Below, piece by piece: positions 44,111 to 54,889 of a stretch of 64,000 nt of DNA. Positions within the stretch are counted from its first letter, which is position 1. Every line of letters begins with the position of its first letter. The position numbers were made by a program, and so were the translations under genes. The notes under the pieces are model-generated. The model was not told the origin of the DNA. It saw only the letters and a list, made by a program, of their open reading frames with translations, and ran no database searches. The stretch comes from Sphaerolaimus hirsutus (taxonomy: Eukaryota; Nematoda; Chromadorea; Monhysterida; Sphaerolaimidae): contig OZ038458.1 of NCBI GenBank assembly GCA_964036195.1, forward strand, positions 23,883,832-23,947,831. The letters run 5' to 3'.

Positions 44111-44797
44111 TCAAAAAATCTCCCACCAAGCTGCCCATTCTAACGGATCACCGTTATATTTAGCAAGCTCGATTTTAGGTAACTTTAATAAAGTTTCCGG
44201 TTGTGAAGGTTGAGAACTACTTCCCATATTGACATTGTTGTAAGGGGGTTGTGAAGGGGGTTGAGTAGTTAAATCAACAGTGGACTGACCTTTCAGGGAA
44301 AGTATCAACCTTTCCGCGGATTTGATGTGCGCTTGGGCGGACGCCATTTTCGATTCCAGCTCATCCATGAGCATCGTCGCATTGTTCGAGCCCGAATAGA
44401 GCGCGCGCTCCAATTTTGCGTTGGCGCTCTTCGCTTCTTCGGCTGCACCGTCTTGGTCTCTGTCCAAGCTTGTGATGTAATCTTGGACAATAGATGTGAA
44501 TTTGTCCATAGCTGTGGACAGATCCGAGCGTTTCAGCTCGGCTTGGTAGACGTATGCCTGAAGTGCTTCTAACACTTCCTCTGCCGCTTGTAAATTTACA
44601 GCGGCGGGTTGTGACTCGTCTTTGACGATTTTAGGAATCGGTTTAGTTGTGAATCGTAACACGCCGGTGCGTACTCCAGTCAACGCCCGGCTATGCTGAG
44701 TCAACGGATGAGTTGTGTCGGTCTCATCTACGTTGCTCGGAGGCATAGCTGAGGCGGCGGTTGCACCTCGCAAAGCGCGTAGGCGTTCGTCGGCCAT
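44111..44797 (-). CDS. gag: gag, N-terminal part, ended by in-frame TGA
   Basis: 228 residues from the first ATG after the primer site. The region is helical and charged (residues about 70-170), then enters the DUF1759-type gag domain with LPKIELAKYNGDPLEWAAWW. The frame stops at TGA (44111-44113) within that domain; the sequence continues in the same frame with clear family motifs at 44086. The stop is thus internal to gag, either a nonsense mutation or a recoded UGA. Confidence 0.85.
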   Translation of the reverse strand: MADERLRALRGATAASAMPPSNVDETDTTHPLTQHSRALTGVRTGVLRFTTKPIPKIVKDESQPAAVNLQAAEEVLEALQAYVYQAELKRSDLSTAMDKFTSIVQDYITSLDRDQDGAAEEAKSANAKLERALYSGSNNATMLMDELESKMASAQAHIKSAERLILSLKGQSTVDLTTQPPSQPPYNNVNMGSSSQPSQPETLLKLPKIELAKYNGDPLEWAAWWEIF

Positions 44798-45057
44798 AGC
44801 AAAGTTTGATCGATTTATTGCTTATTAGCAAAGTGGTAGCTAGCTGTGAACGAAATAAAATAATAAAAATAAATATTTCGTCTCTTGTGACTTGTACTTG
44901 TAAAATCGTAAGTAAATATGCACGCGCTACTAACGATTTTGCGTCCAAAACCGTATTACCGTAACCCCGTGCGTGTGACTCAGGCTGTGAAAAACAATTT
45001 CCAATGAAATTTCGCGCGAGACGACTTAATTAGAGTGACCAATTAGTTTAATTAGTC

Positions 45058-45075
45058 ACCCTGCTCGCTGCGCCA
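45058..45075 (-). promoter_or_regulatory. Primer binding site of the BEL/Pao element
   Basis: The minus strand begins TGGCGCAGCGAGCAGGGT immediately inside the 5' LTR. TGG pairs with the CCA end of a tRNA, as expected for minus-strand priming. I cannot name the tRNA. Confidence 0.8.
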
Positions 45076-46175
45076 TGTAAAATAATACGGAACTTGTTGA
45101 CGTGACTTGTGAACCAGTTCCTATTCCTAACCGAGGAAGAGGACAAGTGTGAACAAATGTAAGTTGACGTGAAGCGTCGTCTCTAGTTGACGTTCCGTTA
45201 TTTTATCAAATGTGATTAGTTGAGTTGAAGTGAATTGACGTGAGTTAGTGTGAAGCAAATTTAGATTGTTTACCAAAGGTTTTGACGAACGTTTTTATTT
45301 AGACAATTAAATACAAAGAAATAAATGTAAATAAAATATATATAAAATTATACGTAAACAAAGGAATTAATTTACAACTAAATTAATTACTTAAATAAAA
45401 CGTAAAAGAAGCTCTAATTACCGGAGAAATAAGGCAATTTAAAGAAGGCACTTAATTACGACAAAAGGCGAGAATTAAGTGGCGCGGTTGTGAATAAAGC
45501 ACCTCAAACAGCGCAGGTGTGAAATAAAGCACTGAGGTGACTTAAAGCACCAAGCGTTAAACTTAGCACCAAAAACAAGCGACTTAATAAAGTGACTACA
45601 GCGCTTATTTAGATCCTAGGAAGAGATTCGTGTGAAGTTGACAAGGTTGCAAACATTGCCGATTCTAGCTGTGAAATTGGCTTTTAAGGGCCAGACCGAT
45701 GGCGATTGGTTTGGCGCCAATCGGTCGGCTCTAATCTCCGATTTTTACCCAACATTTCCAATTGTGAAAGTTCAATCCTTGCCCGCTCGCTTCTCCGATG
45801 AAAAGCGAGCTAAACTGGCAAGATAGTGAAAATGTGAGCCAAGCCAGACAGCATTTGAAATGGCGCGCGGGCCCGGCTCCCCACTCGGGGCGGGCCCGCC
45901 GCTTAACATAAACATGACGGCGTATATGCGTGCTGCTTGTCAAGGAAATGTGGCGGAATGTGAGCAATGACTAAGATCTAAATATGTGAACGATGTGAAG
46001 CGCACGTTGTAAACAACATCGCTTGAGATATTAAATGGCGAATGTGAAGCTGTTAAGTAAAGGAATGTGAATAAAAATGGAATCGTAATATGTTGAATTA
46101 ATTAAATATAAAAGCGAACATAAGAACGTCAACTTAAATATTAAAGATTTTTACATTTTACGATAATGTTACACA
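45076..46175 (-). repeat. 5' LTR of the BEL/Pao element
   Basis: 1100 bp, directly repeated with 33382-34475. For a minus-strand element it lies upstream of gag and should contain the promoter; I could not locate an unambiguous TATA box. Confidence 0.92.
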
Positions 46176-46180
46176 TGTAG

Positions 46181-46266
46181 CATGTTCACACTCGTGTAAT
46201 TAATTTCACGACGACATTTCACGTCATCATTTCACGTCGAATCGACGCTGAGCTCTAATTCCCGCT
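46181..46266. mobile_element. Right arm of the foldback element split by the BEL element
   Basis: It continues the inverted arm of 32951-33040 (CACTCGTGTAATTAATTTCA; GAGCTCTAATTCCCGC), and is followed by TTTAG as at the other end. Confidence 0.8.
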
Positions 46267-46374
46267 TTAGTGAGCTCCGTCGAACCCCCCCCCCCCCCAA
46301 TAGGAAATTTTTTCCAGCTTTTTATCCCTCCGGAGGATTGGCGCTATCTTTCCAACCCCACCGAGGGTCACGAT

Positions 46375-47181
46375 CCAGGTGCCAGTTCCGCAAATTGAGA
46401 AGTAAAATGCGAAGTCAATTGAGAAGAAAATTGGCAAGTTTCGCCTTCCGTCAGAGTTAGTCGTAACCAGGATCAACGGGCAATGTGCCAATTTCTTTTT
46501 TGAAAATTATGAAATAACGCGTCTCACGCGACGCGGAGTCGGCTTGGCTCGCAAAAAATCATGATGGCGAGCCTACATCATCGGCGCCGGGCGCGCTGCG
46601 CGCAGCACAGCCGCCCGCGTATTTTTACCGCGGAGCGTATTTTTACCGCGGAGCGGCTGAGCCGTGCAGCGCTGCGGATTAAGCGATGGTGTGTGACTGG
46701 TTACTTTGGGCTGTATTTTACATGCGTACACGCAGTAGTGATTGCACTACTCGGGGCTGTATATGGGGTGTGCAGCTGATCAGACGCATTACTGTGTCTT
46801 TACTGCGACTTAACGACACTTACTAAAGGGGACTTGACAGCGAGTCGGTTAAGTGTGTGGTTGGCTCGGTGGTACGGCGCGCGTTTATCGCGCGAGGTGC
46901 CCTGGGTTCGATCTCCCTGACAGTGGCCTGGCCTCGTAGCACAATTTAAATTGTGCGACTTGGCTCTTGGACATCTGCCAGAGAGACCAAACCCCGACGG
47001 GTGGGAAGCCAATTGGCAAAAGTGAAGTGAAATGGCAAGAAAATTGGCAAAAGCAGTGAAAGGCAAAAGCGAAGTGAAAAATAAAAAGAAATTTCCCGTC
47101 GCTTTTGCCAATTTCCTTCTCAATTCACTTCTCATTTGACATTTTACTTCTCACTTCTCAATTTGCGGAACTGGCGCCAGG
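46375..47181. mobile_element. TIR element with GCAAATTGAGAAG arms
   Basis: GCCAGTTCCGCAAATTGAGA and its complement mark the ends; TTGAGAAGTAAAATG and GGCAAAAGTGAAGTG units make the arms. Inside, 46830-46960 has a B-box-like GGGTTCGATCTCC and a CGCGCG-TTTAT-CGCGCG hairpin, resembling a tRNA-derived SINE head; the T-arm and D-arm do not pair properly, so it is not called a tRNA gene. Confidence 0.55.
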
Positions 47182-47459
47182 GCACCCCTGGAAAAGCCAC
47201 AACATTGAAATTAATTTCCATGCACCGACATCGCTAAACGAATACAAGTCACAATCTTACCCGAGTACCTGGGATTGCCGTTGTCCAATCAGCGACAACT
47301 CCCAGTGAAATGTGGGCGGGGCTTACATTCCCGAGTTAAAGCGGCCAGAACGTCAGCTGAGCTGTGTATTGCCGTAGGGAGGTTGCCAGGACGTTATACT
47401 ATCGACGGTGAAACGACCTGCAAATTAAATGTTTGGATATTTCACTCGCTAGTTTCGAC
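47182..47459. promoter_or_regulatory. Promoter-like GC-box and CCAAT segment, no attached gene
   Basis: CCAATCAG (47284-47291) and GGGCGGGGC (about 47313-47321) occur within 40 bp. No coding region is visible downstream on either strand before the next transposon. Confidence 0.2.
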
Positions 47460-47616
47460 CAGGGTTGGCAAAATCTCAGGAAAAAAAAACAAATAAAAAT
47501 AAAATGGAAATTTGTAGAATAAAATAAAAATAAAATGGAATATTGAAGAATAAAATAAAAATAAAATTCTTTTTACTACAATTTTAGTAAAAAGAATTTT
47601 ACTAAAACCAACCCTG
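47460..47616. mobile_element. hAT-like element, CAGGGTTGG family, minimal copy
   Basis: CAGGGTTGGCAAAAT and its partner AAACCAACCCTG are flanked by the perfect 8-bp duplication GTTTCGAC (47452-47459, 47617-47624). The 157-bp body is AATAAAAT units only. Confidence 0.9.
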
Positions 47617-47764
47617 GTTTCGACCCATATTGCTAGACTAGCGTCTAACTGAGCTGGGTCTCTTCAGTGGCAACTCAGTGAAAATACTTTACATAAAAAT
47701 TACGAAACTTTGTTAATAAAGCATACTTCGTGAATTGAGTTGATTGACACGTGCTTGAAAATCT

Positions 47765-47885
47765 TAACGAAATAATACCCCCCCCCCCCCCGAATAGTTA
47801 CCCCTTTGAATAGTTCATCCCTCAAACAAATAGTCTGACGAAAAAATTAATTCCCCGGGGGAATTTTTCAAGCAAATATGTATTT
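47765..47885. repeat. Partial C-rich element, TTGAATAGTT variant
   Basis: GACGAAATAATA plus a C run, CGAATAGTT, and a right end ATTTTTCAAGCAAATA as in the copy at 15158-15490. The left half is lost. Confidence 0.5.
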
Positions 47886-48947
47886 ATTTTACCCCTTAGA
47901 TGCAAAGAAAAATTTCAAATATCGAACAAAAAGTACGGCAACGCAACTTCGCATCCGGGAATCATTCAACGGGGTACACGAACAAGCACAAAAAAAATAT
48001 GAACGCGGTAAAAAATTCAAATCTCAACTATCAAAATTTAATGCCTAACATCTTCCCAGCCCAAATTCAGCAAATGGAAAAGTGATAATAACAGTATGGG
48101 GTTTATGTGTAAAATCGGGGGAAAGTAACCAAAAAGTACCACTTTGTAAACAAAAATACCCGTCGATCCACTTGCCACTTAGGTACATTTTTCCTATTAC
48201 TTGTCCACATTTAGAATTTGAATGTGTTAGCAGACAAATTGACGAATTTCGATCGGATGCGTCAGTTGTTCCGTGTAACTGCTAGCAATTTAGAAATCTG
48301 GTGTAAAAATTTTTTTTAAGATACCTTTTCACACATTCAACGAAAATGACCTTTTCACACATTCAACGGAAATTACAAACTTAAAGATCCAAAGTACTTG
48401 CAGAGACGGCCCCCATCTGAGAAGGCAAACCAAGGCAACCACACAAATTACGCAAACCTAATGGATGCAGCCGCACATATCACAGCCACAATCAGAATGC
48501 ACTACCGCAGCCGCGCGCGCATTACTACCAATCTGTTCCAGAAATATTGAGACAGTGTCATTTCTGAGGCTACCGCTGGGGCAATGGAAACAAAATCTGC
48601 ACACATGCATATTTGTTAAAAATTATTTATGTTTACTCAAAAATATGTGTACTCGAGTACTGATTAAATATGATTACATTTGTTTTGACTAAAGTACCTG
48701 TACTCGCATTTACATATATTTTTTCAAAGTACTTGAGTACATAAAATGTATCTAAGATTTTAAGGCTTTTATATCAAGGCATTAGCAAAGCATAGAAGGG
48801 AGAAAAAGCAAAAAAATAGGAAAAAGGCCAAACATAGGTATATAAACAAAAATAGCTGAAAATAGGCTGAAACTATGAAATAGTGAATTTGAAGAAAAAA
48901 ATGAGCCAAATATGTCAAAATTAGTGATTTGAGTGAAAATAGGGGTG
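47886..48947. other. AT-rich sequence with repeat copy at right, no supported gene
   Basis: Two short frames (47900-48085 and 48082-48285, plus) lack any supporting feature. 48690-48940 is an inverted copy of the AT-rich interspersed repeat seen at 8215-8560. Confidence 0.35.
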
Positions 48948-49350
48948 ATACCGCATTTCTTCTAATAGAAGAGTGCCATTCTATTGGAGGCTGCCCTTCT
49001 ATTTTTTCACCAATATTTTTCAGTTGTTTTATCATTTGAACATAGTATTTTTATGAAAAATGAGTAACATTTTACTATGAGAGCATCAATTCAAACAAAA
49101 CCTAATGTGAAAATAACCATAAATCATAGTTCTGAACACCTTCGATGTTCTCACCACCAATTTTTCTAATATTTGGGTGTTCTGACACTCTTCAAACATA
49201 TTTCTACCAGCTGTTCTATTGGAGGTGCCATTCTATTGGAGGCTGCCATTCTATTAATTTCATGAGTGCAAAAAAAGTGCCAAAACATGCTGTTCTATTG
49301 GAGGTGCCATTCTATTGGAGGTATGCCATCCTATTAGAAGAAATACAGTA
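48948..49350. mobile_element. Inverted-repeat element, TTCTTCTAATAGAA termini
   Basis: TACCGCATTTCTTCTAATAG at the left and TATTAGAAGAAATACAGTA at the right, with tandem CATTCTATTGGAGG units. Same family as the nested element at 13297-13417. Confidence 0.65.
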
Positions 49351-50635
49351 AAAGCCATAATATGCTAGTGTAGTATATAATATCCAGCCAATGTGCCCCC
49401 ACATACAGTGTGAAACACCACTGCCAATGTATTGGCCTGCTTTTAAAACCTTATTGAAGCACTATTCCATGCCAAACTTCACTTTGTCAAAGTCATGAAT
49501 GTTTGACAAAAAGTGATAAACATAATTAGTTAACAAATGAACAAACAATTTTTGACAAAAATCACCACGTATTATGGTATCCCATGGCTCGACAGTTATT
49601 CTATGTGGTTATATATAACATCACAAAGTACTTTCACTTGTGTAATATACCTGTAAATAACCAAAACCATATCAAAGGCTTTTGAAAAAAAAACAGGTTT
49701 TATTTTTTCAACGATGCTTTTTATTTAAAATTTTGTTGTTTTTAAATGGGATCATTGAAAAAAACATTGTTTTTTTTCATCCCTACCCATAAGTAAAAAA
49801 TTTTACTTTACATTTTCTGTAATCAGGGGGTGAGTAAAAAATCAATACTTTACATTTACATAAAGTTTGAACAAAGTTCAATGCTTTGTACAAATTGGAT
49901 GGAATAAACATCAATGGCATTTTTAGTGCCTGACATGGAATTCATTCATAGCACTTTTTCATCACATTTCTTCATATTGTAAATATGAAATGAAATAAGT
50001 CTATGGCCATTTTCACACAACTCCACAAGTTTTACATCAAAACAGAGAACAATGAAGTGTATAATATTGACTGTTACCTTTAGGCCAGTGCGAAGATCAC
50101 CACTGTCCCAATTATTTCGGAACAGACCAACCAAGTAAATACATCCCTATTTACATACACTTGACTGCTAAGTAATGGATTCAAATGGCGTGATTGAGCC
50201 TGAATATCGATTTACCGGGTAGAGTTTTTTTGGGAAATTTAAGTGACTTTTTAAGCGATGAAATCAGTGATCACAAATTTATGGGGGGGGGGCAAATGAG
50301 GGGCAGAAACGCAAAGAACATGGTACTCAAAATACCTGTGTCGCGAATTATCAGAAAAAAAAACAGTGATAAAAAATGTTAGAATGACCAACAGTAATAG
50401 ATCTAGGTTTTGCTCACTAACGCACACTGGAAAACGCGAAAAAATGTTGCATATTGTCTGAAACGATGGCTGGCTGTACCGATCGGACAGCACCTGTCTT
50501 AAGAGTGCTACCGTATTTTGATGAATAAAGTCACTACGGTAATGCAATTGTGGGGATCTAAATGAAATGGAAATTGGTAGAGAAAGAACATATTTACGCA
50601 ATGAAACTGTTTAATGCCAAGGGCAAAAGCGGAAA
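49351..50635. other. AT-rich sequence, no supported gene
   Basis: 49480-49790 shares segments with 28620-28850 in inverted order. A G run lies at 50283-50291. No gene recognised. Confidence 0.35.
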
Positions 50636-50639
50636 TAAT

Positions 50640-51100
50640 TTGGTGCCGCATGCAGACCCTGTAAAATACACTGTAAAATGGCAAATACCATGTAAAATGC
50701 CCTTTAAAATGTGACATGTCATGTAAAATGCCCTGTAAAATGGTAAATGTGAGGAAAAGTGTAAAAAGTCATGTAAAATGGAAAACCTGAAACATGGAAA
50801 ATGTCATGCAATGTCTCTAAAATCATGTAAAATGTAAATTGCTGTAAAAAAATGTCAATAATCATGTTAAAAGACCTATAAAATGTCGAGTGTCATGTAA
50901 AATGCCCTGTAAAATGTGACATATCATGTCAAACGCATTTGAAAATGTCAAATGCCATGAAAGTGTTTAAAGTCATGTAAAATGTCCTGGAAATTTACCA
51001 GATGTCATGCAAACTGTCTAAGGTCATATAAAATGCCCAGGAAAATGGCAAATGGCATGCAAAATGTCAAACGTCATGAAAAATGCCTTGGCACACGTGG
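50640..51100. repeat. Degenerate tandem array of TGTAAAATGTCATG units
   Basis: Units of 13-30 bp such as TCATGTAAAATGCCCTGTAAAATG repeat about twenty times with variation. Shorter stretches of the same kind occur at about 4685-4800, 5935-6050, 14440-14500, 25080-25210 and 31570-31720, several of them right beside hAT-like elements. Confidence 0.75.
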
Positions 51101-52490
51101 CTGGGATTAATACTAATTATGAATGATTTATGAGTTACCAAAAATACCTGCGAGTTAAATACAAAAAAATGCAGTTGCAACTTCAGACATATGTGACGGA
51201 TAAAAATTTGTCACGAATTTCGATGAACATGCTATATACATGCGCGAGAAGGATATTCGATTTTTTTTTGTGAAATCAATCAATTTGGATATCACGTAAT
51301 TAATAATTTCTGATCTGAGCGAAACGAAAAATTGCAATTTGGGGGTTGCTACCCTACTCTAATGTAAGGGATCCGGGGTAACACTTCCCCAGCCACAATG
51401 AGATAATACTTGAAAGTTGTCAAGTGCCACAAACAAAGTGCTCAAGTGCCAACGCACATTGCCTGAACATCAAGATGGCGAAACGAAACGTAACACATGC
51501 AAAAGTTGCAAAATAGTCAATCGTCTCGATTTCTCGTCACGAATTTCAGCGTTTACGCTGTGCGATCCCAAGCTTCAAGCTTAATCTAGCTAATTTGAAT
51601 TTGCGAATCGAAACCGTTTTCAGCAATGTAACGGCGAGATATCGCCCAGGAAGAACTGGGCCACAAAGGTACCAAGGTCGGTTCGAAAATTGCTTTTTTT
51701 CCCGGTTTGTTTTCTTTATCGATCGCTCAGCTGCGGGGCATCTGAAGCATATAGTTGTTAAACGTATTTACGTTTACTCGATAAATACGTATACTCGAGT
51801 ACAGAGTAAAAACGTTTACGGTTACACCGGAAAAAGTAAGTGTACTCGTTTTTACGTATACCTTTTTGAAAGTAATCGAGTAAACTCGACGGACATTATG
51901 GAAGTCAATGCTCTACGGGATTTTCGTACAACTGCGTATATTCGTAGTTGGCACTCGTCCAAGTTACCGTTTGAGAGAATGTTACCCAGTATGAAAGATG
52001 CAGGATTTCCGTCTGCGTCACCAAAAATGGCTGCGGAATGCGATTAAGCGAACGCAATTGGTCGCTAATGGCGGCGCACACACGAGTTGACACACATGTT
52101 GATTTAATTGGATACCGCGGTCATTTTCGTTGACGAGAGCGGAAATCTAGCGTCTTTTACCTCATTCGTATTCAACGCAAAGGTAACTTGGATGCACTGG
52201 GAAGTTCATACGTACTTTTTTAAAGGAATTCGTCGAGACTGCGACGATAAGATCCGACCTAAGACCTTACAATCTGACTTTCTATAACGATTTGTCTATC
52301 AAACTCATCTCGTTCTCGCATAAAAAGTTGGATTGAATTAAAAGTATCGTGAACCGAATGGAATCCGTCCATTCAAGTTCGAATTAAAAAAGATACGTCA
52401 TTGGTAACCAAGGGCCGAATACCTGATTCGTTTCATGTCTGCCGAGTTTACAGAAAACATATTTAAAAATGCTTAAAATGGATAAATGGC
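51101..52490. other. Mostly unique sequence, no supported gene
   Basis: A CGTATTTACGTTTACTCG repeat (51755-51890) is kin to 11797-11925. A frame of 150 codons (51595-52047, plus) runs through it and is not convincing. Confidence 0.35.
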
Positions 52491-52729
52491 CCTACACACA
52501 CTAGTTTTCACCGTGACCGATGTGAAAACTGAAATGGCCACATGGCGACATCCAGCATACTCTTTTTGTATGCTATATGTCTTTCAGTTTTGAAATATTC
52601 AAATTTTAACTTTCATTAATTTAAATTCTAATTTGAATAAAATCAAAACATTCAACACTGTTCATTAATTTGCATTTGAAAAAAATTCAGTTTTCCCACG
52701 AAGTCACGGTGAAAACTAGTGTGTGTAGG
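52491..52729. mobile_element. Foldback element, CCTACACACACTAGTTTTCA termini
   Basis: CTACACACACTAGTTTTCAC is inverted at the right; arms about 30 bp, remainder AT-rich. No ORF. Confidence 0.75.
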
Positions 52730-53120
52730 CACAAAATAGCAATAATGGGTATATACCTAATACTATATTTATGTAGCCAAAAAAAGCTGAAAAAAGCAAA
52801 TTTGAAGGTGAAACTGCGCAAAAATATCGGGAAAAAATGAATTTAAGTAAAAATTGAAGCAAAATTTCTCAAAAACACTCACTTGTACGTTTTCCAGGGA
52901 AAAAAGTGTTTTACTCACGTTTACTCATGCGGGGGGGGGGGGGGGGGTGAGTAAAAAATAAATACTTTATGTCTACGTTTACTTTCAATACTTCAAAATG
53001 TTCAATACTTTTGACAACTCTGATCGGAAGGGGGCCTGAATTTTGTTCATGGCACTCTGCACGAACATCTACCACATGCCATCGGAATAATGAACCAAAA
53101 AAATGTTGCACAAAAATAAT
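52730..53120. repeat. Inverted copy of the AT-rich interspersed repeat and a G run
   Basis: 52750-52930 reads the AT-rich repeat backwards; a run of about 18 G lies near 52930-52948. CAACTCTG at about 53014-53021 is a lone hAT-family terminus. Confidence 0.45.
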
Positions 53121-53764
53121 TGACGCGTCTAATTCTAAAAGTCGATAAGTCCACAAAATGCGATTTTGAGTAAATCGCATTTTAAGCTTCAAACCCAATT
53201 CCAGGCCCTAGGTGCGTGTCCAATTTGGCTCTCTCATGCTTTCCATTAAATTCCATATGTTGACAATTAAGTGTCAAATTTTCAGCTCCTAATCTCAACG
53301 TATATGTGAAAAATGGGGTGTCCAAAAAATTCCATTCGGTCAGAGCAAAACTGTTTTTGGGAGGGAAATGGACTTGTCGCCTTCTTGCACGCGAGAACAT
53401 TTTTGTTCCCGCCCGCGTTGGTCCTGCCTTATGGGAAATTTATGCACTTGTCGACTTTTAGAAATCGGTGTCCACAGTGGACTTATCACATTTCTTGCGT
53501 TTTTTCCCATTAAAAAGGATGCGGAGGATGGACTTGTCGACTTTTAGCCCAAAACTAAGTGGACTTGTCGACTTCTTGCCCAGATTTTTTTTGCATTTTT
53601 CCCAAAAAATGTCAAATTTGGCACTATGCCATATGGGCATGTGAGGTCAAAAAATTTATGGAAAATGATGAAAAATGTGCGGAAGTAGCCCCAGATGACG
53701 TTTCCGGGCCTAACTCGAAATTTTCATATTTTGGGCTTGTCGACTTTTAGAATTCGACGCCTCA
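53121..53764. mobile_element. TIR element with ACTTGTCGACTTTTAG units
   Basis: GACGCGTCTAATTCTAAAAG at the left is inverted at the right (AATTCGACGCCTC). Four to five GGACTTGTCGACTTTTAG-like units fill the right half. Confidence 0.6.
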
Positions 53765-54351
53765 ATTACATTGATAATATTTGAGGGGATAATATTACGC
53801 GGTATTCACCTCTTTGACGAAAAAAAAATCCTGCTTAATGATTCTCCCTTGAATGACCCCCCTTGAAACATTCTTCTTGATTTGACATGCAAATTTTGTT
53901 ATTTCTGGGCGACACCGAAATTTTTTTAAGAAAAATTTACTTTTTTTCAGACCCACCCTATCTTGGGTCAGGGGAGCCGTAGAAAGATGCCATCGATTTT
54001 CATCTTAGCCCCAACTCAAAATTACATTAAATTCAAATATCAAGAATTTTCGCTGAGCGGTTGAGGAGTGACGTGCACGCGAACACGGTCGGACCTCAAC
54101 TGAACAAATTTCCCTTATTAGACGGCGGTGGAGAGTCTCAACTATTCTGGCCACTAGTGTAGGTATATGGACATGGAGTTAATGATTCCGCCAGTGGAAC
54201 TGTAACAAACATTTTGAAAAGTGAGAAGCGAAATGCCGACTAAAAGTTAGAAGCGAAGTAAAATGAAAAGTGAAAAATGAGAACTAAAAAGTTTCACTTT
54301 CACTTCTCACTTCCAAAATGGTCGTTCAAATCAACCCCCCCCCTCCCCCAG
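53765..54351. other. Repeat remnants, no supported gene
   Basis: C-rich terminus fragments (53845-53880) and GAAGTGAGAAG-type simple sequence (54215-54315), then a pyrimidine tract leading into the next exon. Confidence 0.35.
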
Positions 54352-54558
54352 ACCAAGTCCACCGACGGCAGTGCATTGCCGCCGCCCGTCCCCCAAGCGC
54401 CGTCGGAGCTGCACGGGGAGGCCGCGCTGCAAGACGCCAGCGCGCAGCGGCACTTGCGCTGGGTGGACGACCGGTGGCGCGGCAACACCATCGCCGCTTT
54501 GCTGCAGTTGACCGACGAGTGTGGCGGCACGTTGGGTCAACAGGGGAGGGAGTTCACG
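54352..54558 (+). CDS. Candidate internal exon of an unknown gene
   Basis: A C-rich tract ending CCCCAG precedes 207 nt (69 codons, phase 0 at both ends) followed by GTCAGT. The segment is GC-rich, unlike its AT-rich flanks, and encodes a Pro/Ala-rich start, then RHLRWVDDRWRGNTIAALLQ and LTDECGGTLG. Composition resembles the C-terminal part of the helicase ORF at 57136. I recognise no family and found no partner exon. It could be a host exon or a captured coding fragment. Confidence 0.4.
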
Positions 54559-54599
54559 GTCAGTTGACCGTGGTGAACTGAGAGGTTTTTGGATTATAT

Positions 54600-54889
54600 G
54601 TACCGTATTACATTGAATTACACCCCCCCCCTTGAATTCACCCGTTCCCTCGGGGGATTTACCGTCTTTACTCTCCCTCTACGTCGAATAATTCCACCCC
54701 GTTAGACAAGTGGTGAAAAAATTCCCTCCTTGCACAATCCCCCCCCCACCGATGGAAGAATAAATACTGCTCGTATCTTTAAAAACAATCGATGAATTAT
54801 TTTTTATGAAGCATATTTCATTCAATGAATTGATAGAAACATGCTTGAAAATTTTGACGATGAAATTCTACCCCCCCCCCCCATGAATA
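54600..54889. repeat. C-rich element, truncated at its right end
   Basis: It begins TACCGTATTACATTGAATTA and runs to a C run followed by ATGAAT. Relatives at 15361-15400 and 47765-47800 continue beyond this point, whereas here unrelated sequence starts at about 54890. Confidence 0.55.

Larger units (their letters stand above)
33382..46175 (-). mobile_element. BEL/Pao LTR retrotransposon with envelope-like gene
   Basis: The full element is 12.8 kb. LTRs are 33382-34475 and 45076-46175, both TG...CA, flanked by TGTAG (33377-33381, 46176-46180). The order on the minus strand is 5' LTR, primer site, gag, protease, RT, RNase H, integrase, envelope-like protein, PPxY ORF, 3' LTR. Coding is interrupted by TGA (44111-44113), a 620-bp hAT-like insertion (42861-43480), TAA (42196-42198) and a -1 frame change (about 40132-40189). 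TCACA pentamers are very dense on the sense strand throughout. The high LTR identity (about nine substitutions and one 6-bp indel by eye) says the insertion is young. Confidence 0.93.

Noticed and set aside
46830..46960. tRNA gene with a CGCGCG anticodon stem and TTA in the loop
   Set aside because: The B box is good, but the T-stem has mismatches and no proper D-arm or acceptor pairs, so it is at most a SINE head. I do not propose a UAA suppressor.
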